Both the position numbers and the translations under genes were made by a program. A stretch of DNA of 44,166 nucleotides from Fodinicola feengrottensis (GTDB taxonomy: Bacteria > Actinomycetota > Actinomycetes > Mycobacteriales > HKI-0501), in NCBI RefSeq assembly GCF_010993775.1, contig NZ_WOTO01000073.1:1-44166 (forward strand). Direction: 5' to 3'. Position 1 is the stretch's first letter, and each line of letters opens with the position of its first letter. The notes beneath the pieces were generated by a model. The model did no database searches. It saw nothing but the letters and a program-made list of their open reading frames with translations, and had not been told where the DNA came from. Of this stretch, positions 9,551 through 17,177 are shown piece by piece.

Positions 9551-10756
9551 GTGGCGTACGACGTGACCGCGGTGCGGAAGCATTTTCCGGCCCTCGCCGA
9601 AGGTGCGGCGCATTTCGACGGCCCCGGCGGCTCCCAGGTGCCGGACGTGGTCGCCGAGGCGGTGGCCGCCACGATGGTCTCCGGGATCGCGAACCGCGGC
9701 AGCGTGACGGCTGCCGAGAAGCGGGCCACCGGCATCGTCATCGATGCCCGGCAGGCGATGGCGGACCTGCTCGGCGCCTCGCCCGAGGGCATCGTCTTCG
9801 GCCGCAGCATGACCCAGCTGACGTACGACTTCTCTCGTACGCTGGCCAAAGAATGGGGTGCCGGCGACGAGATCGTGGTCAGCCGGCTCGACCATGACGC
9901 GAACATCCGGCCGTGGGTGCAGGCAGCGCTCGCGGCCGGCGCGACGATCCGTTGGGTCGAGCCCGACCCGGTCAGCGCCGAGCTGCCGGTCGAGACGATC
10001 GCGGCAGCGCTGACCGACCGAACCCGGCTGGTCGCGGTGACCGGCGCGTCGAACCTGGTCGGCACCCGGCCGGATATCCCGACGATCGCGGCCGCTGTGC
10101 ACGAAGTCGGCGCGTTGCTTTACGTGGACGGCGTCCACCTCACCGCGCACGCCCCGGTTGACGTGACGGCCCTCGGAGCGGACTTCTACGCCTGCTCGCC
10201 GTACAAATTCCTCGGTCCGCACCTGGGCGCCCTCGCGGCCGCACCGCGCGCTGTTGGCGGGGCTGCGGCCGGACAAGCTGCTGCCGGCCACCGACGACGT
10301 GCCGGAGCGCTTCGAGTTCGGCACGCTGCCGTACGAGCTGCTGGCCGGCACCACCGCGGCGGTCGACTTCCTGGCCGGCCTGGTCGCCGGTGCTGGCGAT
10401 CGGCGCTCCCGACTGCTGGCCAGCATGGCCGCTTTGGAGGCGTACGAGGACGAGCTGCGGGTCCGGCTGGAGACCGGACTGGACGCGATCGGTGGGGTGA
10501 CCCGGTACGGCCGAGCGGCCCGCCGGACGCCGACCGTGCTGTTCTCGGTGGCCGGGATGGACAGCCAGCGGGGGTGTACCAGGAGCTGGGCAAACACGGG
10601 GTCAACGCGCCGGCCGGCAGCTTCTACGCGATCGAGTGCGCGCGCGTACTAGGGCTCGGTGAGGCCGGTGCCGTACGGGCCGGGGTCGCGCCGTACACCG
10701 ATGCGACGACGTCGATCGTCGATCGGCTGCTCGCGGCGGTCCACGTCACATCGTAA
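9551..10756 (+). CDS. Cysteine desulfurase-like PLP enzyme (TIGR01976/VC1184 type), two frameshifts
   Basis: Class V aminotransferase-fold protein of about 400 residues. The GTG at 9551 follows AGGAGG with a 7-base gap. Recognisable parts: HFDGPGGSQVPDVV near the N-terminus, SRLDHDANIRPW, VDGVHLTAHAPVDV (PLP-ring Asp region), and CSPYKFLGPHLG with the PLP-binding Lys. Shifts occur near 10240-10255 and in the G-run near 10565; the C-terminus resumes as GVYQELGKHGVNAPAGSFYAIE. The VC1184 subfamily is SufS-like but lacks an established substrate, so true desulfurase activity is uncertain. No Fe-S or thio-modification genes are adjacent. Confidence 0.85.
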   Translation: MAYDVTAVRKHFPALAEGAAHFDGPGGSQVPDVVAEAVAATMVSGIANRGSVTAAEKRATGIVIDARQAMADLLGASPEGIVFGRSMTQLTYDFSRTLAKEWGAGDEIVVSRLDHDANIRPWVQAALAAGATIRWVEPDPVSAELPVETIAAALTDRTRLVAVTGASNLVGTRPDIPTIAAAVHEVGALLYVDGVHLTAHAPVDVTALGADFYACSPYKFLGPHLGALAAAPRAVGGAAAGQAAAGHRRRAGALRVRHAAVRAAGRHHRGGRLPGRPGRRCWRSALPTAGQHGRFGGVRGRAAGPAGDRTGRDRWGDPVRPSGPPDADRAVLGGRDGQPAGVYQELGKHGVNAPAGSFYAIECARVLGLGEAGAVRAGVAPYTDATTSIVDRLLAAVHVTS

Positions 10757-10839
10757 GAAATTTCCGACTTCGGAGGGACTTGCGTACCCCTGCTTCAATG
10801 TGGTGGCGGACACACCTCGGACGGTCAGGCGGGAGTGCA

Positions 10840-11190
10840 GTGACGTACTACGACGTGCACCCGGAGCCGGTGATCAGCGCCGGCACCAACACGGCGGCCA
10901 CCTCGGCCGACTGGCAGACATGGGCCCATCAGTCCGAGACCGCGCTGCGAGGCGCGGCCAGCGGGGCAGCGGACGCCACCGTCGGTGGCGCCTTCGAGGA
11001 CTACCTGTCGTCGTGGAACCCCAAGCTCCAGGGCATCGCCAAGCAGGCCGAAGCACAGGGCGTGAACGCCACCTCGGCGGCGAATGTCGTGGTCGGCGCA
11101 GACGGGCAGTCGGCCACGCTGCTCAACCAACCCCTCCAGCAGGGCAGCGAGCTGTCGTCCACCCTCAGCCGGCCGATCACCGGCAACTGA
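10840..11190 (+). CDS. WXG100-type ESX/type VII secretion protein
   Basis: 116 residues, almost wholly helical, with Trp at 25, 28 and 59 in the motifs ADWQTWAHQ and YLSSWNPKLQG. The fold class is the ESAT-6/WXG100 helical hairpin: small proteins exported as dimers by type VII systems, often as partners of a larger effector. The GTG start at 10840 follows GGGAG. The next gene starts 13 bases after the stop with its own GGAGG, so the two form an operon, the usual arrangement for a WXG100 pair. No EccC ATPase or other membrane component lies in the window, so the export machine must be elsewhere if it exists. Confidence 0.7.
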   Translation: MTYYDVHPEPVISAGTNTAATSADWQTWAHQSETALRGAASGAADATVGGAFEDYLSSWNPKLQGIAKQAEAQGVNATSAANVVVGADGQSATLLNQPLQQGSELSSTLSRPITGN

Positions 11191-11203
11191 CCCGGAGGCA
11201 GCG

Positions 11204-12409
11204 ATGCAGCCTTTCGACAAGCACACCGCCAACGTCGGGCAGCTGGAGCAGTGCGGCTCCGACCTGGTGAACCAGTCCGCGCAGGCGATCCTGACCGGGA
11301 CCGCCACCCGTACGGCCTACGCGCCGGCCATCGCGAACTGGGACGGCCTCTGCGCACCGGAGCTGACAGCGGCCCAGAATCCGGTCCAGAACAGCTCGCA
11401 GGAAGCCCAGTCCGCGCTCGCCTGGGGCGCCGTGGTCACCCAGTACTGGGCCGCGCAAGTGCGTGACTTCAACGCCGAGGTGGACCGGATCACCGCCGGC
11501 CTGAACGGCCAAGGCCCGTCGTACGGCGCCACCGGCACCGGCGGCCAGCCGGCCACCGCCACCCAGGTCAACGACGCCAAGAACGCGGCCACCGGGGCCG
11601 CGAAGCAGAAGTGGTGGACGGCGTACAACTCGTACATCACCGACGGTGGCACCAAAGCCGCCTCGATGCTCAAACAGGGCCCCACCGACGCGAACGTCGC
11701 CGAGGCGCAGCGGGTCGGCGCGCTCCCCGGCATGCAGTTCGCCCCGTGGACGTATTGGCTGGCCAGCCTGCAAGGGATGTACACCATCGGGGCCGGCCCG
11801 CTGGGCAGCGTGCCATGGTGGGTGGGCACGTCCATGCGCCCGATCGGCCCGACCGCCGGCTGGCTGAGCAAGGTGCAGTGGGGCCGGTTCGCGCCACGCG
11901 GCCCGGACGGCCGGTTCATCGCGATCGCCGACGCCGGTTTCTGGGCGCCCGCCAAGGGCGCGAACTGGATCGCCAAACCAGGCATGAGCGGCCTGCGCGG
12001 CGGCCTGCTGACCGGCGCCAAATGGGCCGGCCGGGCTGGCAACGTACTCGCCGTCGGCACCGCCGCGCTCGACCAGTGGTCACGTGACTCCGGCCGTACG
12101 GACCTCAGCACCGACGAGAAAGTCGGCCGCGCGGCCACCCGCGGCGCCATCGGCGGCGGCGGCGCGATCGCCGGCGCCATCGGCGGAGCCGAGGCCGGCG
12201 CCGCCATCGGCACCCTGGTCGGCGGCCCAGTCGGAACGGTCGTCGGCGGTTTCGTTGGCGGCATGGTCGGCGGCATCATCGGCGGCGGCGTCGGCAACGC
12301 GGTCGCCGACCACGTGGTCGCCCCAGTCGGCCACGCCATCGGCAAAGGCCTGGACGCCATCGGCGACGCCGGCAAATCGGTCGGTCACTTCTTCGGCTCA
12401 CTGTTCTAA
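11204..12409 (+). CDS. WXG-like N-terminal protein with glycine-zipper C-terminus, possible type VII substrate
   Basis: 401 residues, intact, ATG 6 bases after GGAGG. Residues 1-105 form a helical region with W-D-G at 46-48, like the WXG turn. A Gly/Thr/Ala linker (about 108-130) leads to a middle helical part with Trp-rich segments (QKWWTAYNSYITDGG; PWTYWLASLQGMY). The last 90 residues are a hydrophobic glycine-zipper tract (GAIGGGGAIAGAIGG ... GGFVGGMVGGIIGGGVG), a pattern known from membrane-inserting proteins and some toxins. I infer a secreted substrate that inserts into or crosses a membrane, paired with the WXG100 protein just upstream. No nuclease or ADP-ribosyl motif is visible. Function is not established. 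Confidence 0.6.
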   Translation: MQPFDKHTANVGQLEQCGSDLVNQSAQAILTGTATRTAYAPAIANWDGLCAPELTAAQNPVQNSSQEAQSALAWGAVVTQYWAAQVRDFNAEVDRITAGLNGQGPSYGATGTGGQPATATQVNDAKNAATGAAKQKWWTAYNSYITDGGTKAASMLKQGPTDANVAEAQRVGALPGMQFAPWTYWLASLQGMYTIGAGPLGSVPWWVGTSMRPIGPTAGWLSKVQWGRFAPRGPDGRFIAIADAGFWAPAKGANWIAKPGMSGLRGGLLTGAKWAGRAGNVLAVGTAALDQWSRDSGRTDLSTDEKVGRAATRGAIGGGGAIAGAIGGAEAGAAIGTLVGGPVGTVVGGFVGGMVGGIIGGGVGNAVADHVVAPVGHAIGKGLDAIGDAGKSVGHFFGSLF

Positions 12410-12411
12410 TT

Positions 12412-12428
12412 GCCGCAGTTCCTGCGGC
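12412..12428 (+). terminator. Short hairpin after the WXG operon
   Basis: GCCGCAG-TTC-CTGCGGC, perfect 7-bp arms with a 3-base loop, two bases after the stop codon of the glycine-zipper gene. Plausible terminator, without a T-tract. Confidence 0.5.
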
Positions 12429-12494
12429 GGCGCATCCGGTTCCCGTCGCCAGGGCGCCCAAAGAGCGGGCACCCTACCGCCGCGAACCTGGGCG

Positions 12495-12700
12495 CGGTGT
12501 GGTTGGGAAGAGGTGGTTGCGTTGGGAAGAGGTAGTTGCGGTTGAGGGGTCGTTGGGGTGTTGCGGCTGGGAAGAGGTAGTTGTGGTTGGGAAGAGGTGG
12601 TTGCGGTTGGGAGGGGGGGCCGCTGAGGTGTTGCGGTTGAGAGGGGTCGTTGGGGTGTTGCGGTTGAGAGGGGTCGTTGGGGTGTTGCGGTTGGATTGGC
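12495..12700 (+). repeat. G/T-rich imperfect tandem repeats
   Basis: About 205 bases built of two alternating unit types: one around GGTTGGGAAGAGGTGGTTGC and one around GTTGCGGTTGAGAGGGGTCG with TTGGGGT. The second unit occurs at least three times with a 27-base period at the distal end. The plus strand is strongly G-rich and C-poor, with many GGG and GGGG runs that could form G-quadruplexes. No credible reading frame crosses it. Together with the partial element at 12718-12795 it fills the 553-base gap between the glycine-zipper and LpqN-like genes. Confidence 0.7.
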
Positions 12701-12717
12701 GGCCGGAGTACCTGCTA

Positions 12718-12795
12718 CGGCGTGAAATTGTCGTACCTGTGCTGTTTTCTTGCCCCCACCCAGTGATCGGGGGGGGGGGGGTGGGTTTGAGGAGG
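12718..12795. repeat. Partial copy of the dispersed hairpin element
   Basis: One end resembles the element's terminal repeat (CGGCGTGAAATTGTCGTACC). It is followed by the CCCCCACCC-AGTGATC-GGG hairpin, whose right arm has grown into a run of 13 G (12769-12781). The second terminal repeat is not found, so the copy is truncated. The rest of the gap to 12962 holds nothing else I can recognise apart from the LpqN-like ribosome site. Confidence 0.6.
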
Positions 12796-12962
12796 AGCGC
12801 TGGGAAAAATTTTACTCGGTTTAGGTTTCTGGGAGGCTGATTTTTCGAGATGACTCCGTGGTAACCGGGCGGGTACGGGTTGGGACGGCGGGGGTGGGTG
12901 GTGGCGGTTACCGTTTTGTGGGAGCGTGCGGGCGTCTCCTGCGGGTCGGCCGGGAGGACTGA

Positions 12963-13442
12963 GTGATCGAGACCCTGGTGTCGTACGAGCATCGGACAGC
13001 GGGTTTTTCGCTGCCGTTGCCGGAAAGTTGGCAGGCCGTGGAGGATCCACAGCCGGCTGTGCCGCTGGTCGCGCTGGAACCGGACCGGGGCGGCATCTTC
13101 CGCTGCAACGTGGTGGTGAGCGTCGACCAGGTGCCCGAAGGGCTGGACGTGGCCGGCTGGCAGGCCGGCGCGGAGCCGATGATGCGGCAGGCAATGCAGG
13201 ATTTCCTGTTGCTCGACCTCGAAGAACTGCAGGTCGGCGGCCGGCCGGCGATGTATCGGCTGGCCCACCACCTGGTGCCGGACCTCGGCCCGGTGACCAT
13301 GGCGCAGTGGATGCTGTTGCGGGCCGGCCGCGGGCACACGCTCACTTTTTCGATCGGCACTATGGAATACGAGACGCGCGCCGACCTTTTCGTTGACATC
13401 GCGCGAGGTTTTCGGTTCGCCGAGAGCGCGGGGGAAAACTGA
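12963..13442 (+). CDS. LpqN/DcrB-like (DUF1795-type) small protein
   Basis: 159 residues, GTG start just after GGGAGGA. The pattern HRTAGFSLPLPESWQAVEDP ... VVVSVDQVPEGLDVAGWQ ... LDLEELQVGGRPAMYRLAHHL ... TFSIGTMEYETRADLFVDIARGFRF matches the LpqN/LpqT and DcrB fold. Unlike mycobacterial LpqN it has no lipoprotein signal or lipobox, so it is cytoplasmic. DUF1795-fold Eag proteins are known effector chaperones in type VI secretion; a similar helper role here is inference from the adjacent type VII-like genes. Its stop overlaps the next gene's ATG by one base (TGATG), which implies translational coupling. Confidence 0.6.
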   Translation: MIETLVSYEHRTAGFSLPLPESWQAVEDPQPAVPLVALEPDRGGIFRCNVVVSVDQVPEGLDVAGWQAGAEPMMRQAMQDFLLLDLEELQVGGRPAMYRLAHHLVPDLGPVTMAQWMLLRAGRGHTLTFSIGTMEYETRADLFVDIARGFRFAESAGEN

Positions 13443-14178
13443 TGCCGGTGCTGTTCGACGCCGAGTCCGGCCGGCTCCGGCTGGACGACGACTCCTTCGA
13501 AACCCTCTCCCAGTGGGCACACGGCCAGCCAACGGCCGGTGATGTCGCGCCGCTGCGACAAGCCGGTGTCATCGATCGATCGCGCCGCCCGCACGAAAAA
13601 CTGCTTCCGGGTTTGCTCGCGGTCAGCGAACCGGTGTGTACGGTGGAAATCACCGTCGAGGGCGAGAAGCTGGAGACCGGCCGCGGCTGGGTCTGCGCGG
13701 AAGCGGCCGCGCTGCTGCTGGATTTGCCCGGCGGGCTGAAGGAATTCGTCACCGTGCACCCGTCCTTCCTGCCGGCCGCACTGGCCCGGATCGTACGGCT
13801 CGGACCGCGGCCGCGGATTTCCGCGCTGCCACTACAAATCCCACACTCCACTTTGGACCAACTGCTGTCACCAGAGCCGGAGGTTCGGTCCAGTACAGTG
13901 GAAAAGCTGATCGTCGACGCGCCCGCCGGCGAGCGTGAGCCCACCGCCGCGGCTGCCACCGCACTCGGCTCCGGGCTCCGCCAACAGTGGCGCGTCCGGG
14001 TCGAGGGGCCGGCCCGGACGGCTCTCCCGGCGGCCGCGGCGTACGGGTGCTGGACACCGAGGCCGGCCTCTGGCTGATGGAGCCGTCGGTCGGCCTCGCG
14101 GTCATCTGGCCGACCACCCCGACCGCGATATGGCGGGCGCTGGTCTGTCTTCTCCCGCAGGACAACGAAATCGGCTGA
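13442..14178 (+). CDS. EspG-like ESX secretion-associated protein, one frameshift
   Basis: About 245 residues after bridging a shift near 14020-14030. I do not recognise it with certainty, but several features resemble EspG chaperones of ESX systems: a mixed N-terminal domain, an Ala-rich stretch ending in LPAALARIVRLGPRPRIS with PLQIPHSTLDQLL, and a C-terminal RVLDTEAGLWLM ... VIWPTTPTAIWRALVCLLP, close to the EspG ending in which a DTxxGRY strand precedes a W-TV-P segment. EspG proteins bind PE/PPE or WXG-type substrates before export. It is translationally coupled to the LpqN-like gene and lies 1 kb after the WXG pair, consistent with a substrate-chaperone module. Confidence 0.45.
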
Positions 14179-14259
14179 GACCGGTCTTGCGTCAAGCGCA
14201 CGACGACGTTGCGAGATCGGACCTTCCGTCGCCGTCGCACCACTGCGATGGTTTCGCCT

Positions 14260-14633
14260 ATGGCCAGCACCACTGCGACCCTCACGCTCCGCTTCGCCGA
14301 CCAGCCGGTGCCGCTACGGGTTTTCTGGCCGCCGATCGGCGAAAAAGGCATCGTGGTGGTTTTCGACGAACGGGCCGACGAAGCGCAGCGGTGGTGCCGA
14401 TCGCTGTGTGCCGACGCGAACCTGGTCGTACTAACCGACGCCGCCGACCTCCCGACGGCGCTGTCGATCGTGGAGTGGACCGCCGATCATGCGACCGAAC
14501 TCGGGTCGGGGGACGTACGACCAGCGGCCCGATCACACTGGCCGGCTGGGGTCGCGGCGCGGCGATCGCCCGTACCGTGCTGGCCGCGGCGCGCGCCCAG
14601 GGCTGGCCGCCGCTGACCCTGCACAGTGGGTGA
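14260..14633 (+). CDS. Short alpha/beta hydrolase-like protein, one frameshift
   Basis: About 124 residues. The part FADQPVPLRVFWPP ... KGIVVVFDERADEAQRWCRSLCADANLVVLT looks like the first strands of an alpha/beta hydrolase. After a shift in a G-run near 14507-14513 it continues GPITLAGWGRGAAIARTVLAAARAQGWPPL, resembling a nucleophile elbow (G-W-G-R-G) without the usual Ser. The protein is far shorter than a normal hydrolase, so it is either a remnant or a small specialised member. The start could also be the ATG at 14248. It ends 6 bases before the convergent GtrA gene. Confidence 0.4.
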
Positions 14634-14638
14634 AACCC

Positions 14639-15103
14639 TCACCGTCCTTGGTGGGCGAAGGTCCACAAACGCAAGAGGAAGAACCGGCCGATGGTGGCGA
14701 CCAGCGAGGAGAGCAGGAGGACGACAACGTCGTCGAGGGCTGACGGCGAGGACACGAAAGCATGCAGCCCGAGCAGCGCTGACGACGTGAAGGCGAAGTA
14801 GAGCCCGAAGATGATCGCCCCACCCAGCTGCGCGCGGCCGTACGACGTGATTGGCCGGCGGGCCTCGGTCAGGAAGGTCCAGCGGCGGTTGGCCTCGGTG
14901 TTCAGCACGGTGGTGATGACCTGAGCGGCGGCGAGGTTCGCGATGATGACCGGCCACCAGATGCGCAGCACCGAATACGTCAGGGCGGTGAAGCCGGTCG
15001 ACACAACGCCGATGGCGGAGAACCGGACCACCTGGCGCACCAGCTCGTTGCGCCAAAAGGCAAGCCCGGACGGCCATTGCGGCCGACGCTCCAGCACCCC
15101 CAT
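14639..15103 (-). CDS. GtrA family membrane protein
   Basis: 154 residues, intact, with four predicted membrane segments (VVRFSAIGVVSTGFTALTYS; WPVIIANLAAAQVITTVLN; IIFGLYFAFTSSALLGLHAF; DVVVLLLSSLVATIGRFFLL). The motif NTEANRRWTF between helices 2 and 3 is the GtrA signature. GtrA proteins take part in cell-surface polysaccharide synthesis, probably as flippases or scaffolds for polyprenyl-linked sugars. No glycosyltransferase is adjacent, so the substrate is unknown. It lies downstream of the TetR gene on the same strand with about 100 bases between. Confidence 0.85.
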   Translation of the reverse strand: MGVLERRPQWPSGLAFWRNELVRQVVRFSAIGVVSTGFTALTYSVLRIWWPVIIANLAAAQVITTVLNTEANRRWTFLTEARRPITSYGRAQLGGAIIFGLYFAFTSSALLGLHAFVSSPSALDDVVVLLLSSLVATIGRFFLLRLWTFAHQGR

Positions 15104-15204
15104 CGCCCACTCCCCCTCGCGATCAAAGTATCCCGCCTATAGGTATCTCCTTCTAACCTGTGTCTTCGCTGTGGGGGCCGTAAGAGACGTGTAAGAAACA
15201 AAGA

Positions 15205-15850
15205 TCACATCGGCCGTACGCCATAAATTCCGACACCGGACTCGATGACGTCAAATGCCCGGTGGATCAGGGCCAGCTGGTCGGCGGCGAAGTCATCGGC
15301 CGTACGGCCGGCCCGGAGCTGGCGGACCGCCTCGCCGTGCAGCAGCCGATACATCGCGACCAACTGGGCGGCCAGCAGTCGGGGCATCGGGTCGCCGGCC
15401 GGCGCGCCCACATCCTCGGCGATCAGCTGCGTCAGCAAGCCCTGCCACTCGTCGGCGGCCTCCCTTACGCGCGCCTTCAGGGCCGGACTGACCGCGACCA
15501 GGTTCCAGAATGGTGTGGCCGCCATCGAGCAGGCCGGACAGCGGATGCCGGGCCTGCGACAGCTCGACCATCGTCCGGCGAGCGGCCGCCACGATCGACT
15601 CGCCCGGCTCGCGCTGGCGGATCACCTGGGCGGACAGCTCGTACCCGTCCTCGATCCGGTCGAAGAAGATGTCCTCTTTGCGCTGGAAATAGTTGAAAAC
15701 CGTCATCCGGGACACGCCGGCGTGCTCGGCGATCTCCGAAACGGTGACCTTGTCGAAACCGTGCCAGGCGAACAGGGCCATCCCGGAGTCGGCGATCTGC
15801 TTCCTGGTCTCCCGCTTGCGGCGTTCCCGGCGACCGGGCTCTGCCTCCAT
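15205..15850 (-). CDS. TetR family transcriptional regulator, one frameshift
   Basis: About 214 residues. The N-terminal HTH is typical (RKQIADSGMALFAWHGFDKVTVSEIAEHAGVSRMTVFNYFQRKEDIFFD). After a shift near 15510-15520 the ligand-binding domain resumes (PFWNLVAVSPALKARVREAADEW) and ends VGIYGVRPM. Start at ATG 15850; a GTG at 15856 in frame is an alternative. It is divergent from the FAD monooxygenase with about 86 bases between them, a standard arrangement where a TetR protein represses a flavin monooxygenase and itself and is released by the aromatic substrate. Confidence 0.85.
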
Positions 15851-15872
15851 GGTCACACACTATAGACAGCAA

Positions 15873-15885
15873 ACTTAGACTGAGT
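15873..15885. promoter_or_regulatory. Candidate TetR operator
   Basis: The imperfect dyad ACTTAG-A-CTGAGT lies midway between the divergent TetR and monooxygenase starts. Ten of thirteen positions are symmetric. Position and symmetry fit a shared operator; binding is inferred. Confidence 0.45.
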
Positions 15886-15936
15886 ACATAATTCAACCGG
15901 CGCGAGAGCAGCGCTCTTACATAGAGGAGGACCCTG

Positions 15937-17059
15937 ATGTCGTACGACGCCATCGTCATCGGCGGCGGACCGGTCGGTCTGCTGCTGGCCATAGAACTGC
16001 GGCTCACCGGCCTGACGCCGGTTGTCCTGGAGCGGCTGACCGAGCCCGACCAGACCATCAAGGCCGGTGCCATCCACGCGATCACCGGCGACGCACTGAA
16101 CCGGCGTGGGCTGCACGACGCGCTCGCCGCTGGCCAGCAGCAGACCGTCAAGGAAATGCTGCGCCTGTTCACCGGCGACGACACGGAACTGGACGACGCG
16201 GCCGCTGAGGCGGCCATGAAGAAGTTCGCAGGTAACGCTCCGAGGGGCCATTTCGCCGGGATTTTCAAGCTGGACGCCACAAAACTTTCCCAGCTCGGCG
16301 TACCGACCACTGGTACGCCGCCGATCGTGATGGTCCCGCAGCCGGTCCTGGAGGCAGCGCTCGGCCAACGCGCCAGCGAGTTGGGCGTCGAAGTCCGGCA
16401 CGGGTGCGAGTTGACCGGGCTGGCGCAGGACGACGAGGGCGTCACGGTCAGCGTCAACGGCCCGGACGGCTCGTACGAGCTGCGGGCCGGCTATGTGGTC
16501 GGCTGCGACGGCGGCGGCCGGAGCCGGGTCCGCAAGCTCACCGGCTTCGACTTCCCGGGCACCGAACCGGCGATCACCGGTCACCAGGCGCTGGCGATCA
16601 TCGAGGGCGCCGAGAAACTGGCACGCGGGTGGAACCGGACGGAGACCGGGATGATGGTCTACGGCCCGTCGCCGGAGCGCGTACTCACCGTGGAGTTCGA
16701 CGGCCCGCCGGCCGACAGAGAGGAGCCGGTCTCAGTCGAGGAGCTGCAGGCGAGCGTACGCCGGGTCAGCGGCACCGACGTGACGATCAAGGAGATCATT
16801 TCGGCGACCCGCTTCACCGACAACGCGCGCGCTGCGAGCACGTACCGAATCGGCCGGGTGCTGCTGGCCGGCGACGCCGCTCACGTACATTCGCCGTTCG
16901 GCGGGCAGGGGCTCACGCTGGGCCTCGGCGACGCGTTGAATCTCGGCTTCAAGCTCGCGGCGGTGGTCCGTGGCCGAGCCGGCGATGAGCTGCTGGACAC
17001 GTACACCGCGAGCGGCATCCGGTGGCCCTGCGCGTACTGGCCACACACCCGCGCGCAGA
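15937..17059 (+). pseudogene. FAD-dependent monooxygenase, 5' part, interrupted by an antisense group II intron
   Basis: The first 374 codons of a PHBH/TetX-type aromatic or polyketide hydroxylase. ATG 15937 follows AGGAGG. Visible motifs: the Rossmann dinucleotide site IVIGGGPVGLLLA, the DG fold VGCDGGGRSRVRKL, and the second FAD motif GDAAHVHSPFGGQGLTLGLGDALNLGFKLA. A pair of compensating shifts garbles about 15 residues just before the break (expected TYTAERHPVALRVLA). The coding sequence stops at ...CGCGCGCAGA, where the intron enters, and resumes at 19256. Joined, the parts give one 531-residue frame (RAQ-I-ALMAPGDH), so the insertion point can be set to the base. Because the intron is in the opposite orientation, splicing cannot restore this mRNA. 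Confidence 0.85.
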
Positions 17060-17122
17060 GTAGGGTCGGCACAGGGCGCGGTGCCGATGTGGCCACCGGT
17101 CCGTTTCCCTGCGCCGCCCTCC

Positions 17123-17156
17123 GAACCCGACGTGCCGGTCTCCCGGCATCGGGCTC
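17123..17156 (-). ncRNA. Group II intron domain V
   Basis: 34-nt hairpin on the minus strand: GAGCCCGATGCCGGG, loop region, then CCGGCACGTCGGGTTC. The lower stem GAGCCCGA/TCGGGTTC with a two-base bulge and the upper stem match the catalytic domain V shape. It lies 22 bases after the maturase stop. Confidence 0.88.
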
Positions 17157-17177
17157 TCCGCGTGTCTTGGCCACTGG

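Noticed and set aside
12769..12781. Run of 13 G as a functional phase-variation tract
   Set aside because: It lies in a non-coding element hairpin and the assembly is error-prone at homopolymers, so its length cannot be trusted; mentioned only with the repeat finding.
12469..12782. CRISPR array
   Set aside because: The repeats are contiguous G/T-rich units without spacers of constant size, and no cas gene is in the window.
12474..13532. A 352-codon minus-strand frame over the G/T-rich repeats
   Set aside because: Its sequence is a translation of the tandem repeats (PNRNTPTTP units) and of the reverse of the LpqN-like gene; low complexity, no start signals.
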